A stretch of 64,000 nt of DNA from Thiobaca trueperi (GCF_004342175.1 NZ_SMAO01000002.1:248001-312000), one strand, 5' to 3'. Positions 53,389-62,871 are shown, counted from the stretch's first letter. Notes: generated by a model not told the origin, from the sequence alone. Made by a program: numbers and translations.

Positions 53389-54689
53389 ACGCCGCCGTTG
53401 CAGCCGATTCCACCTCTGAACTCGTCAGACCGGGCGAGGCATTGGAGGTCGCGCCCGGCGTGCACTGGATCGGCGCGCTGGATCCGACCCTGCGCACCTT
53501 CGACATCATCCTGCGCACCGCCAACGGCACGACCTATAACGCCTATCTGGTGCGTGGCACGGAGGGCGTTGCGGTCATCGACACGGTCAAGGCCGGATTC
53601 GCCGATGATTTCTTTGCGCGGCTGGAGTCGGTCGCCCGGTATGACGAGATCCGCGTCATCGTCCTCAATCATCTGGAGCCGGATCACAGTGGCGCGCTGC
53701 CCGAGCTGATGCGCCGCGCGCCTCAGGCCCGGCTCTACATTTCGACCCGCGCGACCTCCATGCTGAAGGCGCTGCTGAAGCCGAACGAGGACGAGCGCCC
53801 CTTTGAATACCAGACGGTCGGCACCGGCGATGCGGTCTCGCTCGGCGACCGCACCCTACGTTTTCTGCACACGCCCTTTCTGCACTGGCCGGATACGCAA
53901 TGCACCTATCTGGTCGAGGAAGGCGTGCTCTTCTCCGGCGATGTCTTCGGCTGCCATCACTGCGACAGCCGGCTGTTCAACGACCGCTGCGGCGATTTCC
54001 GCTTCGCCTTCGATTACTACTACGCCCACATCATGCGGCCTTTCAAGACGCATGTGATGAAGGCGCTGAGTCTGATCGAACCGCTGCCGCTCAAGCTGGT
54101 TGCGCCGACCCACGGTCCCATCCTGCGTGATCGCCCGCGCCGTTACCTGACCCGCTACCGCGAACTCTCCAGCGCCAGTTTCACCGAGCGGCTCGACGAC
54201 ACGCACAAGACCCTGCTCATCTTCTACATGAGCTCCTACGGCAACACCGCGCGCATGGCCGAGGCGATCCGCGATGGGGCTGAGGAGACCGCCGGGGTGC
54301 GGGTCTCGCTCTACGATCTGGAGGGCGGCGAGCTGGCGCCCTTCGTGGATCTGATCGAGTCCGCCGATGCGCTGGCGCTGGGCTCGCCCACGATCAATGG
54401 GGATGCGGTCAAGCCGATCTGGGATCTGCTGTCGTCACTGGCGGTGATCGACCTCAAGGGCAAGCTGGGCGCCGCCTTCGGCTCCTACGGCTGGACCGGC
54501 GAGGCGGTGCGCATGATCGAGGACCGGATGCGCGGGCTCAAGATGCGTGTGCCGGTCGCGGGTCTGCGCATCAAACTCATCCCGACCGAGGCGGAACTCG
54601 ACGACTGCCGGGCCTTCGGGCGTGCCTTGGCGGCGGCCATGACCGGCGCAGACGCGGGCCAGACGACGGAGCTTGCGGATCTGGCCTGA
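53385..54689 (+). CDS. Flavodiiron protein (FprA-type, oxygen/NO reductase)
   Basis: The 434-residue protein has a metallo-beta-lactamase half with diiron ligands HLEPDH (His96, Glu98, Asp100, His101), FLHWPD, SGDVFG and PTHGPI. It also has a flavodoxin half from about 275 (LLIFYMSSYGNTARMAEAI; FMN loop) ending ALAAAMTGAD. Such proteins reduce O2 to water or NO to N2O at the cost of reduced flavin or rubredoxin. Placed between nifO and ferredoxins, it probably scavenges oxygen near nitrogenase. ATG 53385 is coupled to nifO. Cytoplasmic. Confidence 0.9.
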   Translation: MNAAVAADSTSELVRPGEALEVAPGVHWIGALDPTLRTFDIILRTANGTTYNAYLVRGTEGVAVIDTVKAGFADDFFARLESVARYDEIRVIVLNHLEPDHSGALPELMRRAPQARLYISTRATSMLKALLKPNEDERPFEYQTVGTGDAVSLGDRTLRFLHTPFLHWPDTQCTYLVEEGVLFSGDVFGCHHCDSRLFNDRCGDFRFAFDYYYAHIMRPFKTHVMKALSLIEPLPLKLVAPTHGPILRDRPRRYLTRYRELSSASFTERLDDTHKTLLIFYMSSYGNTARMAEAIRDGAEETAGVRVSLYDLEGGELAPFVDLIESADALALGSPTINGDAVKPIWDLLSSLAVIDLKGKLGAAFGSYGWTGEAVRMIEDRMRGLKMRVPVAGLRIKLIPTEAELDDCRAFGRALAAAMTGADAGQTTELADLA

Positions 54690-54701
54690 GGATTTGAATT
54701 C

Positions 54702-54775
54702 AGACAGGATTAACAGGATTCGCAGGATTAAAAATCCGTAAAACAACGATTTAAAAAATCCTGTTAATCCTGTCA
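54702..54775. repeat. ACAGGATTAACAGGATT-family inverted repeat after the flavodiiron gene
   Basis: GACAGGATTAACAGGATTCG on the left pairs with AAAAATCCTGTTAATCCTGTC on the right, around an AT-rich loop. A half copy of the CAAAGGCGC-type repeat follows (54809-54837). Confidence 0.8.
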
Positions 54776-54808
54776 AAAAACAGGCTCATCGGAGAAGCAC
54801 TGTTTTTG

Positions 54809-54837
54809 GCGTCCTTTGCGCCGTTGCGGTTCAAAGC
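54809..54837. repeat. Half copy of the AACCGCAAAGGCGCAAAG repeat
   Basis: GGCGTCCTTTGCGCCGTTGCGG then TTCAAAG is one arm of the repeat seen at 40198-40327 and 59171-59242. It lies ahead of the ferredoxin gene. Confidence 0.65.
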
Positions 54838-54883
54838 GATTTTTTAACTGATCGACAACTGATCGATAAACCAGTGAACTTAG

Positions 54884-55180
<297 letters not shown>

Positions 55181-55193
55181 GGGGAAAGAGAAC

Positions 55194-55541
55194 ATGGCAC
55201 TCGTGACCTTTTCAAACCCTGAATACAAGGACAAGACCGTTTACGCCGTGGCTGGAAGCCATACTGAAACCCTGCTCAAGCTCGCCAAGGAGCACAAGGT
55301 CCCGGTCCATCATGACTGTCAGGACGGTGAGTGCGGCAACTGCGTGGTGCGCGTGACCAGCGTCGATAACAAGCCGAGCATGGGCTATCACCTGACCGAC
55401 AAGGAAATCACCGTGCTGCGTCATCTGGGCAAGCTAACCAAGGACGATATCGATCGGCTGGCGGTCGATGACATGCCGAGCGAATGGCGTCTGGCCTGTC
55501 AGATGATCGTGCGCGACGAAGACATCCTCGTGGAGTACTGA
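55194..55541 (+). CDS. FeSII (Shethna)-type [2Fe-2S] ferredoxin, nitrogenase-protective
   Basis: The 115-residue protein has Cys42-x4-Cys47-x2-Cys50 and Cys102. It also keeps features of Azotobacter FeSII outside the cluster: HLTDKEITVLRHLGKLTKDD, then MPSEWRLACQMIVRDEDILVEY at the end (remembered FeSII: LTDKE, GKL, RLACQ-IV-DEDLLVEF). FeSII senses oxidation and locks nitrogenase in an inactive, oxygen-safe complex. Position within the nif train supports that. It is 13 bases after the [2Fe-2S] ferredoxin gene and 4 bases before nifQ. Its identity with FeSII rests on recall and needs alignment. Confidence 0.78.
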   Translation: MALVTFSNPEYKDKTVYAVAGSHTETLLKLAKEHKVPVHHDCQDGECGNCVVRVTSVDNKPSMGYHLTDKEITVLRHLGKLTKDDIDRLAVDDMPSEWRLACQMIVRDEDILVEY

Positions 55542-55545
55542 TGCC

Positions 55546-56130
55546 ATGTCCGCCCTGGCTCTTGACCTGAGACACGAAGCTGAACATGTCTTCGCCCGGT
55601 TGATGGTTCGCGCAGCCGGGGCGGGCAATGACCGTGCCTTCGCGAGCATGATCGCGACCCGCGCCACCGGAGGCGGTGCGCTGCCAGCCTGGCTCGGACT
55701 GACGGTCGCCGATTTTCATGGCCTCATGGCCCATCATTTTCCCGGCGTCTCACCGGACGTGCTCTCCGCCATCGATGGTGGGACGCCGCTTACCCTCGCC
55801 CGTCTTGATGAGCGCGAAGAGCTGGTCGCGCTGATGCTGACGCATCGTGCCGGCGAGTCGCCTTCCGAGATCTGGATGGCCCACACGGTCGCTGCCGGCT
55901 GCATGGCGAACGATCATCTGTGGCACGATCTGGGACTCTGGAGCCGCAGCGAACTGACGGCGCTCATGGGACGCAATTTCCCGTCTCTGGCGGCCCGGAA
56001 TACGTTTGACATGAAGTGGAAACGCTTTCTCTACAAGCAGTTGTGCGAAATTGAAGGGATTCACGCCTGTCGCGCGCCATCCTGCGAGGTCTGTGTTGAT
56101 TACCATGTTTGTTTTGGATCCGAGGACTGA
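55546..56130 (+). CDS. nifQ: NifQ, molybdenum donor for FeMo-cofactor synthesis
   Basis: The 194-residue protein ends with CRAPSCEVCVDYHVC, the NifQ Cys-x4-Cys-x2-Cys-x5-Cys motif that carries a Mo-Fe-S cluster. The central region (EELVALMLTHRAGESPSEIW, ACMANDHLWHDLGLWSR, GRNFPSLAARNTFDMKWKRF) is family-typical. NifQ passes molybdenum to NifEN/NifH. It starts four bases after FeSII. Its 3' end overlaps draG by 26 bases. Confidence 0.95.
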   Translation: MSALALDLRHEAEHVFARLMVRAAGAGNDRAFASMIATRATGGGALPAWLGLTVADFHGLMAHHFPGVSPDVLSAIDGGTPLTLARLDEREELVALMLTHRAGESPSEIWMAHTVAAGCMANDHLWHDLGLWSRSELTALMGRNFPSLAARNTFDMKWKRFLYKQLCEIEGIHACRAPSCEVCVDYHVCFGSED

Positions 56131-57040
56131 ATTCACGGCGGTCGAGACGGTGGCGGAAACGCTTTTGACTCGCGCGACCGGTGCCTATCTGGGACTCGCC
56201 GTCGGCGACGCGCTGGGGGCGACGGTCGAGTTCATGACGCCGCGCGAGATCCGCGAACAGTACGGCGAACATCGTGACATCCTCGGCGGCGGCTGGCTGC
56301 GGCTGCGCAGGGGTCGCGTCACCGACGATACCGAAATGGCCCTGGCGCTCGGGCGCAGCATCCTGACTGCCGGGCGGGTCGAGGCTGGCGCGGTCGCGGA
56401 AGCCTTCAGCGAGTGGATGCGCAGCAAGCCAGTCGATATCGGCCACACCGTTCGGCGCGGGATCAGTCTCTATCGGCACACTGGCGTCACCGAGATGCCG
56501 GAGAACGACTACGATGCCGGCAACGGTGCCTGTATGCGCGCTCTGCCCATCGCCCTCCATACCCTGGGCGCCGATCCATCCACTGTGGACGCCGCCAACC
56601 GGATCCAGGCGCATGTCACGCATCATTCTTCGCTATCCGACGCTGGCACCCTGACCGTCATCCGCATGGTGCAAACGGCGTTGCTCGGCGGCAGCCGTGA
56701 CCATCTGCGTGAACTGACCGAGAGGCTGGTCAGCGAAGAGGGTCGCTATCGCTATGACGGACGGCGCATGGAAAATCCCAGCGCTTATCTGGTCGAGACC
56801 CTGCATGCCGTGTTTCAGGCGCTCTTCGCGACCGACAGCTTCGAGACGGCATTAATCGATGTGGTCAATCGTGGCGGTGACGCTGATACCACGGGGGCCA
56901 TTCTCGGCATGATCGCTGGCGCTTTTTATGGCGTGGAGGCGATACCCAAACGCTGGCTGAACGCACTGGATAAAGACGCTGCCAGCGCCTGCCGGATGCA
57001 GGCAAGCGAATTACTGCGGACCGCGCCCGGTGTGATCTGA
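56105..57040 (+). CDS. draG: ADP-ribosyl-[dinitrogen reductase] glycohydrolase DraG
   Basis: A 311-residue ADP-ribosylglycohydrolase: TDDTEMALALGRSI holds two metal Asp residues, and RGGDADTTGAILGMIAGAFY holds the rest of the dinuclear Mn2+ site. LAVGDALGATVEFM and DAGNGACMRALPIAL are family motifs. DraG removes ADP-ribose from NifH Arg101 and so restores nitrogenase after ammonium or darkness ends. Its partner DraT is not in this window. The start ATG 56105 lies inside nifQ; GTG or other earlier starts are less likely. It is the last gene of the nif train. Confidence 0.92.
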   Translation: MFVLDPRTEFTAVETVAETLLTRATGAYLGLAVGDALGATVEFMTPREIREQYGEHRDILGGGWLRLRRGRVTDDTEMALALGRSILTAGRVEAGAVAEAFSEWMRSKPVDIGHTVRRGISLYRHTGVTEMPENDYDAGNGACMRALPIALHTLGADPSTVDAANRIQAHVTHHSSLSDAGTLTVIRMVQTALLGGSRDHLRELTERLVSEEGRYRYDGRRMENPSAYLVETLHAVFQALFATDSFETALIDVVNRGGDADTTGAILGMIAGAFYGVEAIPKRWLNALDKDAASACRMQASELLRTAPGVI

Positions 57041-57122
57041 GTCCAGGCGCGCCTGCTTGAAGACCGGGCACCTGTGATCCGGCGAGTCAGTGTTGTGGTA
57101 GGCAAACGATGAGATTTTGTGG

Positions 57123-58145
57123 TCACGACCATTTCCGCGCGATGCCTCGTCCGAATTCGCGCGCGGGTTTTTCGATCAGATGATGGGCAAGGGCCGACAA
57201 CACCAGAACGGCGCTCGCGCAAAGCAGATAAGCGACTGGTCCTGGTATCGAGATGCCTGTGCTTTCATGGATTCTGAGAATCAGCGTATGAAAGAGATAG
57301 ACGCCATAACTCAGATTACCAAGTAAGGCGGCAGCGAGAATAAAAAGGGCGTTTTGCCCGCGAATGAGCGTCAGCAAGCCAAAAAGAATGAGTCCGTAGC
57401 TGACTGCGCACAGAAAGCTGAAATAAGCCCGCAGCCAGAGATTCTTATTGATGCCCTGGTCGCCTTGATCAATGAAAAAAAGACCGAGCCCTGTCCAGAG
57501 CAGCAGTCCGCCAGCCAGCACGGCAAGTGACCAATGCCGGCTCGCGGTCAGTCCGAATCGTTGATATGACCAATAAATCACCACTCCGACCAGGAATTCG
57601 ATCAGAATGCCGGGGATATGAATTTTCAGGATGCCAAGGAAATTTGGCTCAGGTATCGAGAAAGGGGTTGCGCCGGCGATGATGGTGAAGCGAATGATGA
57701 GAAAAAGAGCCAGGATCCACCAGAGCCCCGCCACGTATCGCACCACAATCCAGGCCAGGATTGGCAGCAGCAGATAATATTCGATTTCGACTGGCAGACT
57801 CCAATAGGCAGGGTTGAAGAAAAAGGCTTCCTGCGCAGAACTGGTTGTGCCTAGAAACAGCAAATGTTTGACGAAATAAAGCGGTTTGTCGGGATGATCC
57901 GGCGTGATCAGAAAATAGAGTAGCAACGAAAAAAGGTAGAGCGGGTAAATACGAAACAGTCGTTTGATCAAATAGGGCTTGATCGGAAAGGATCCGGCGA
58001 AGATGGCCGGGCCAAAGACAAATCCGCTGATTACAAAAAAGAGATCGACCCCTGTCCACAGAAACTGCAACAGGGATGGGCTGGGTGTCATGAGGTGAGA
58101 ATAGTGAGACGTTAAAACCATCCAGGCGGCGATGCCGCGCATCAA
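57123..58145 (-). CDS. Acyltransferase 3 family membrane protein (OafA/NodX-like)
   Basis: A 340-residue protein with about ten transmembrane helices. It opens MRGIAAWMVLTSHYSHLM, where RGIAA and the HY pair are the acyltransferase 3 signature, then FLWTGVDLFFVISGFVFGP, which is motif 2. It adds acetyl or other acyl groups to surface glycans. The start is unclear: TTG 58145 or ATG 58142 would cut the usual LRGIAA lead-in, while CTG at 58163-58161 with GGAGAG upstream gives the family-like start NPIIELMRGIAAW. It is convergent with draG and not part of the nif operon. Confidence 0.82.
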   Translation of the reverse strand: MMRGIAAWMVLTSHYSHLMTPSPSLLQFLWTGVDLFFVISGFVFGPAIFAGSFPIKPYLIKRLFRIYPLYLFSLLLYFLITPDHPDKPLYFVKHLLFLGTTSSAQEAFFFNPAYWSLPVEIEYYLLLPILAWIVVRYVAGLWWILALFLIIRFTIIAGATPFSIPEPNFLGILKIHIPGILIEFLVGVVIYWSYQRFGLTASRHWSLAVLAGGLLLWTGLGLFFIDQGDQGINKNLWLRAYFSFLCAVSYGLILFGLLTLIRGQNALFILAAALLGNLSYGVYLFHTLILRIHESTGISIPGPVAYLLCASAVLVLSALAHHLIEKPAREFGRGIARKWS

Positions 58146-58200
58146 CTCGATGATGGGGTTCAGAGTCTATCTCTCCCGGATCATGGTTTGCCTGGCGCCA

Positions 58201-59055
58201 TTATGGCCCTAAAGCGTCAGCCATGTCAGCCGCAGCGAGCAGGTCCGGGATGTCCGCTTCGATGATCTCAATCCCTTTTTTCCGGCAGAAACGGCGCTCC
58301 TTGTCGGTCGGCTCGGGGATCAGTGCCCAGCCTGTCGGCGAGCCGGCGCCGAAGACGATGTCCGACATCACCATGCGTTCGGTGTCGCGGCGCAGACTGA
58401 GGCCGAGAAAGAGATAGCGTTTGCCCGGACGATAGGTCTTGAGGAATGACGGAATCGCGAAACCGCCCATGAGTTCGGTGATGTAGTCCACATAATCGGC
58501 ATCGGAGGCGATATAGGTGGCATCCGGACGTGGGCTGCCCATCGGCTTGAACAGGACCGGAAGGCTTGGATCCACTTCTTCCTGATTCACCTCGTGATAG
58601 GCGGTCCCGTCGTAGGCATGAATCCGAAACCGGTAATCCGTACCGCCGGTGCGGGCGATGCCGCGCACCAGGGTGTGCGGGATGTCGGCGTAGGAATCCT
58701 GAAGCTGGGTGTCGCGGTTGATATCGATCACATAGGCCGGTCGGAGCGCTTTGAGCCAGTCGTGAAGGGATGAGCGGGTCCAGACGCGCTGGCCGTAGGT
58801 CGTCTCCAGAAAACGGTGGACCGCGTTGCGTCCGCGCTTGAGTTCCACATTCATGGCGGCGCGCGGAAACTCCCACATCAGTCGTTTCGACATGGGTTTG
58901 CCGCCATTCATGGCGAGGATGAGACTGTCGCTGTCGGCGGGGATGGCTTCGCCATTGACCGGATCGATGACACCGGCGAGCGCGCCGGGGCCGAGATAGG
59001 GAACCAGCGCCCCACGGGCGAGGTCGGCGGCGAGCGTTGTGAGTTGGACTGACAT
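58201..59055 (-). CDS. SIR2-like domain protein of unknown role
   Basis: A 284-residue protein opening with a GALVPYLGPGALAGV segment (about 15-29), which resembles the NAD-loop GAGxS of SIR2-like (SIR2_2) domains. Later it has LVRGIARTGG, PVLFKPMGSPRPDATYIAS, a DYVDYIT-like helix and KRYLFLGLSLRRDTERMVMS, the order of the SIR2-like fold (LGxGxxD-like turn). Such proteins occur near nif genes in other bacteria by my recollection, and in defence systems. No second gene of a defence pair is visible. It is cytoplasmic. It lies behind the acyltransferase gene with a short gap. Confidence 0.6.
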   Translation of the reverse strand: MSVQLTTLAADLARGALVPYLGPGALAGVIDPVNGEAIPADSDSLILAMNGGKPMSKRLMWEFPRAAMNVELKRGRNAVHRFLETTYGQRVWTRSSLHDWLKALRPAYVIDINRDTQLQDSYADIPHTLVRGIARTGGTDYRFRIHAYDGTAYHEVNQEEVDPSLPVLFKPMGSPRPDATYIASDADYVDYITELMGGFAIPSFLKTYRPGKRYLFLGLSLRRDTERMVMSDIVFGAGSPTGWALIPEPTDKERRFCRKKGIEIIEADIPDLLAAADMADALGP

Positions 59056-59170
59056 CTTTGTTTTATCTCTGAGCGAATCGTTCGTCAGGAATAATCAGCA
59101 AAGATCAAGCCAAGGCGTGCCGGGGCGGATGACGACTCGTTCGATCCATCATCCTGATATTCAAAGAGTG

Positions 59171-59242
59171 CTTGAACCGCAAAGGCGCGAAGAACGCAAA
59201 GCTCTGTTTTTTCTTTGAGTCCTTTGCGCCTTTGCGGTTCAG
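59171..59242. repeat. Hairpin repeat (CTTGAACCGCAAAGGCGC...GCGCCTTTGCGGTTCAG)
   Basis: CTTGAACCGCAAAGGCGCG then AAGAACGCAAAG (59171-59201) pairs with GTCCTTTGCGCCTTTGCGG then TTCAG (59219-59242), around a loop of 17 bases. It lies between the SIR2-like gene start and the deaD stop and is likely a terminator-like element or a dispersed repeat. Confidence 0.8.
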
Positions 59243-59314
59243 ATACTGGAACCTGCTGCCAGTCCATCGCCCCCGGTCTGTCGCAAAGGCGACAAGCCGG
59301 GTGGATGGCGTCAC

Positions 59315-61228
59315 TCAATCGCGCGGTTTGCGACTGGGTCCGCGATCATTGCGGAAACCCTTGACATCCTTGCTCGGCGGACCACGACGCGGGCCTGATC
59401 CATCCCCGATCTGGCGGCGCACGCCTGCTGGGCGCGCTGGCTTATCCTGTCCGGATGCCTGGTTGAATCTCGGCGCAGGCGCGTCCCGGCGCGGCTCCCA
59501 GGCCGATCGCGGGGCGCCATCGGCGGGCGAGAGACGCAGCGCCTGACCGCGCACGAAAACGCGCTTGAGATGATTGACGATCTCCGGGGGCATACCCTTG
59601 GGCAGATCGACGATGGAATGATCGTCCTGGATGTCGATGCGACCGATATAACGGCCTTCGAGCCCGGCTTCGTTGGCGATGGCGCCGACGATCTCGCGCG
59701 GGGTCGCGCCATGCCGGTGACCGACCTCGATCCGGTAGCTGGCCAGATCGCCCTGATCGCGGCCCGGACCACGCTCCTGACGCGGGCGGCTCTCGTCACG
59801 TTCCGGACGTGGCCGACTCTCGCCGCGATCCCGCTCACGACTGCGGCTGTCGTTGCGCGGCGGGCGCTCGGCAGACCATTCGCGCCGGGGCGGGGGCGGC
59901 GGATCGGCCTTGACGTTCAGCGGCCGTTCACGCTGATTCAGATAGGCGAGCGCAGCAGCGATGTCCATCATCTCGATCTCCTGCTCCTGACCGATGCGGG
60001 CCAGCAGACGATAGAAGAAATCGAGATCCTGTTCGCTCATCGTCTTGCGGATTTCCGCAATAAAGCGGTCGATGCGCGATTCGCTCAGGGCGGCGGCGGA
60101 GGGCGGTTCCATCGCCGGGACATCGCGGCGGATGGTGCGCTCAATGGCGCGCAGCAGACCGCGCTCGCGCGGTTCGACCAGCAGAATGGCGCGTCCGGCA
60201 CGCCCCGCGCGTCCGGTGCGCCCGATGCGATGCACATAAGCGGAGGGGTCGGTCGGGATGTCGTAGTTGACGACATGGCTGAGACGCTCGACATCCAGCC
60301 CGCGCGCAGCCACGTCGGTGGCGACCAGGATGTCCAACTGGCCCTGCTTGAGACGCTCGACGGTGCGCTCGCGCATTTCCTGATTCATGTCGCCGTTCAG
60401 CGGCTCGGCGGCAAAGCCGTGGGCCTTGAGCTTGTCCGCGAGTTCGGTGGTGGCGTTCTTGGTGCGCACGAAGATCAGCATGCCGTCGAACGGCTCCAGT
60501 TCCAGGATGCGCGTGAGGATGTCGAGCTTGTGGAAGCGGGTGACGATGCAATGATGCTGGTCAATGGTATCGACGGTCTCGGAATTCGAGACGATGCGGA
60601 TCTCGACCGGATCGACCAGACGATCCTGGGCGACACGACGGATGGCCGGCGGCATGGTGGCCGAGAAGAGTGCGACCTGGCGTTCTTTCGGGGCCTGGTC
60701 GAAGATCCAGTCGATATCTTCCGCGAAGCCCATGTTGAGCATCTCGTCGGCTTCGTCGAGAACCAGCGCCTTGATGCCGTCGAGCGCCAGGGTGCCGCGC
60801 CGGATGTGGTCCATCACCCGCCCCGGCGTGCCGACGATCACCTGCGGATTGCGCTTGAGCTGACTGAGCTGAAGTCCGTAGCCCTGTCCGCCATAGATGG
60901 GCAGGATGTGGAATCCGGGGATATTTTTGGCGTAGCCCTGAAAGGCCTCGGCGACCTGGAGCGCCAGTTCGCGGGTCGGGGTCAGCACCAGAATCTGGGG
61001 CTGTCTGAGCTCGGGATCGATGCGGCTGAGGAGCGGCAGGGCAAAGGCGGCGGTCTTGCCGGTGCCGGTCTGTGCCTGACCCAAAAGGTCGCGGCCGGCA
61101 ATCAGGTGCGGGATGCACTGGCTTTGAATCGCGGTCGGGGTTTCATAACCGAGATCGATGACGGTTTGCGCAATCACGGGCGCAAGACCGAGTTCGCTGA
61201 AACCGATACTCGTGTCGGGGGTGTCCAT
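59315..61228 (-). CDS. deaD: ATP-dependent RNA helicase, DEAD-box (DeaD/CsdA type)
   Basis: The 637-residue protein has all DEAD-box motifs: Q motif (FSELGLAPVIAQTVIDLGYE, PTAIQ), Walker A AQTGTGKT (52-59), DEAD (near 156), SAT, and the helicase motifs HRIGRTGRAG in domain 2. A charged Arg/Glu/Pro-rich linker (about 445-500) is followed by a DbpA-like RNA-binding domain (YRIEVGHRHGATPREIVGAI) and a basic Arg/Gly/Pro tail. DeaD unwinds RNA in ribosome assembly and mRNA turnover, especially in the cold. It lies downstream of a hairpin repeat. Confidence 0.95.
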   Translation of the reverse strand: MDTPDTSIGFSELGLAPVIAQTVIDLGYETPTAIQSQCIPHLIAGRDLLGQAQTGTGKTAAFALPLLSRIDPELRQPQILVLTPTRELALQVAEAFQGYAKNIPGFHILPIYGGQGYGLQLSQLKRNPQVIVGTPGRVMDHIRRGTLALDGIKALVLDEADEMLNMGFAEDIDWIFDQAPKERQVALFSATMPPAIRRVAQDRLVDPVEIRIVSNSETVDTIDQHHCIVTRFHKLDILTRILELEPFDGMLIFVRTKNATTELADKLKAHGFAAEPLNGDMNQEMRERTVERLKQGQLDILVATDVAARGLDVERLSHVVNYDIPTDPSAYVHRIGRTGRAGRAGRAILLVEPRERGLLRAIERTIRRDVPAMEPPSAAALSESRIDRFIAEIRKTMSEQDLDFFYRLLARIGQEQEIEMMDIAAALAYLNQRERPLNVKADPPPPPRREWSAERPPRNDSRSRERDRGESRPRPERDESRPRQERGPGRDQGDLASYRIEVGHRHGATPREIVGAIANEAGLEGRYIGRIDIQDDHSIVDLPKGMPPEIVNHLKRVFVRGQALRLSPADGAPRSAWEPRRDAPAPRFNQASGQDKPARPAGVRRQIGDGSGPRRGPPSKDVKGFRNDRGPSRKPRD

Positions 61229-61492
61229 AGTGGGGCCTCACAGAGAGAAGGGCGCGCCTGGGGGCGGCCAGTGGGCCATCCCAGGTGAAGACTCGCAGAA
61301 GTAACCGAGTATTATGGACTCAGCGACCACTAACAGCAATCGTGGATTTTAACAAGCCCTCATCCGCCTCTGATCCATGAGCCTTTATCCGCCGCCGGGC
61401 TTGCCTTTCTGCATGGTCATCGCCATCTGCGTCGCTCATTTCGTGGTTCATTTTCCGCCCGCCCCGACAGCGATCACTCAGGACGCCACCCC

Positions 61493-62824
61493 ATGTCAAA
61501 ATCCACCCCACCCAAAGGAATCGCCGTGCCCAGCGGGCGGTTGAACCGTCTCTGGCATCTGGGGCGCGCGACCGGCGATCTGGCGGCGGGAATCGGTTTC
61601 AAGGGACTCGTCGAGATGGTCCGCCAGCGCGGTGGCGCAGAGTCTGCTCGCATCCAGCTTTCGCCCGAGCAGACGCGCCGCTTCGCCGACCGGCTGGCGC
61701 GGATGCGCGGCGCGGTGATGAAGATGGGGCAGCTCATGTCGATGGACGGCTCCGACATCTTCACCCCGGAAGCCGCCGAGATCATGAGCGGGCTGCGCGA
61801 CCGCGCCGCGCCCATGCCGATGAGCCAGCTTGCACAGGTGCTGGAGAACGAATATGGCGCCGACTGGGATCGCGCCTTCCGGCGCTTCGAGTTCAGCCCC
61901 ATCGCCTCGGCCTCCATCGGTCAGGTGCATCGGGCCGAGACCCGCGACGGACGGCGGCTTGCGCTCAAGATCCAGTTTCCGGGGGTGCGCGAGAGCATCG
62001 ACAGCGATCTCTATAATCTGTCGCTGCTGATCCGCACCCTGGGCATGGCGCCGGCGGGGGTGGACATCGCGCCCTTTCTCGGCGAGGCCCGTCGTCAGCT
62101 CCACCGCGAGGCGGACTATGGGGCTGAGGCCGAGGCGCTGGACGCCTATCGCGTCTGGGTCGGGGATGATCCCGATTTCTTCATTCCGGGCGTCCACCGC
62201 GATCTGTCCACCCGCAATATCCTCGCCATGGATTTCGCGGATGGAGTGCCGGTGGACCGGCTGGCCGAACCCGACTACCGGCGCGCCGAGCGGGATCGCG
62301 CGGCGACCCTGCTGATGCGACTGACGCTGCGCGAGCTGTTCGAGTTCGCCCTGGTCCAGACCGATCCGAATTTCGCCAATTATCTCTATGACGCCGCGAG
62401 CGGGCGTATCGTGCTGCTGGACTTCGGAGCGACCCGCTCAGTCTCCCCGGGGCTGGTCGGGCAGTACCGGCAACTGGCTCAGGCCGCCATCGCCAGTGAT
62501 CGCGCGGGTCTGCGCGCGGCGTCGATCGCCATTGGCTACATGGGCGCAGACGACCCGACCGAGCAGGTCGAGGCCATGCTCGATCTGCTGCAACTCTCCG
62601 CCGAACCGCTGCGCACACCCGGTCATTACGATTTCGCCGTCTCGGACCTCTTCGAGCGGGTCTATCGCCAGGGTCGCGCGCTCTTCCATTCCGGTGCCTT
62701 CAGCACCGCGCCGGCTGCCGAGACGCTTTTCCTGCACCGTAAATTCATGGGCTCTTTCATGCTCTCCCGCCGGCTGCGCGCGCGGGTCGATCTGGCGACC
62801 ATGGCGCAGTCCTGTCTGGCCTAG
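61493..62824 (+). CDS. ABC1/UbiB-family atypical kinase
   Basis: A 443-residue protein with the ABC1 motifs: MRGAVMKMGQLMSMDGSDIF (KxGQ), ASIGQVHRAETRDGRRLALK (the Ala-rich nucleotide loop plus Lys), a middle YGAEAEALDAYR stretch, FALVQTDPNFANYLYDAASG and VLLDFGATRSV (metal-binding DFG). UbiB/COQ8 relatives are ATPases that assist quinone synthesis; ABC1 proteins of this kind occur widely beyond ubiquinone operons. No ubi gene is near. It is predicted to be cytoplasmic and lacks the C-terminal membrane helices seen in UbiB. Confidence 0.85.
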   Translation: MSKSTPPKGIAVPSGRLNRLWHLGRATGDLAAGIGFKGLVEMVRQRGGAESARIQLSPEQTRRFADRLARMRGAVMKMGQLMSMDGSDIFTPEAAEIMSGLRDRAAPMPMSQLAQVLENEYGADWDRAFRRFEFSPIASASIGQVHRAETRDGRRLALKIQFPGVRESIDSDLYNLSLLIRTLGMAPAGVDIAPFLGEARRQLHREADYGAEAEALDAYRVWVGDDPDFFIPGVHRDLSTRNILAMDFADGVPVDRLAEPDYRRAERDRAATLLMRLTLRELFEFALVQTDPNFANYLYDAASGRIVLLDFGATRSVSPGLVGQYRQLAQAAIASDRAGLRAASIAIGYMGADDPTEQVEAMLDLLQLSAEPLRTPGHYDFAVSDLFERVYRQGRALFHSGAFSTAPAAETLFLHRKFMGSFMLSRRLRARVDLATMAQSCLA

Positions 62825-62871
62825 CGCGTCCGGCGTTCTGCCGGTGGCGAAGTTTGGTAAAGTTCCGCGCC

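Noticed and set aside
61229-61492. 63-codon minus-strand frame (61320-61511)
   Set aside because: It overlaps the ABC1 kinase start, has odd composition and no family features.
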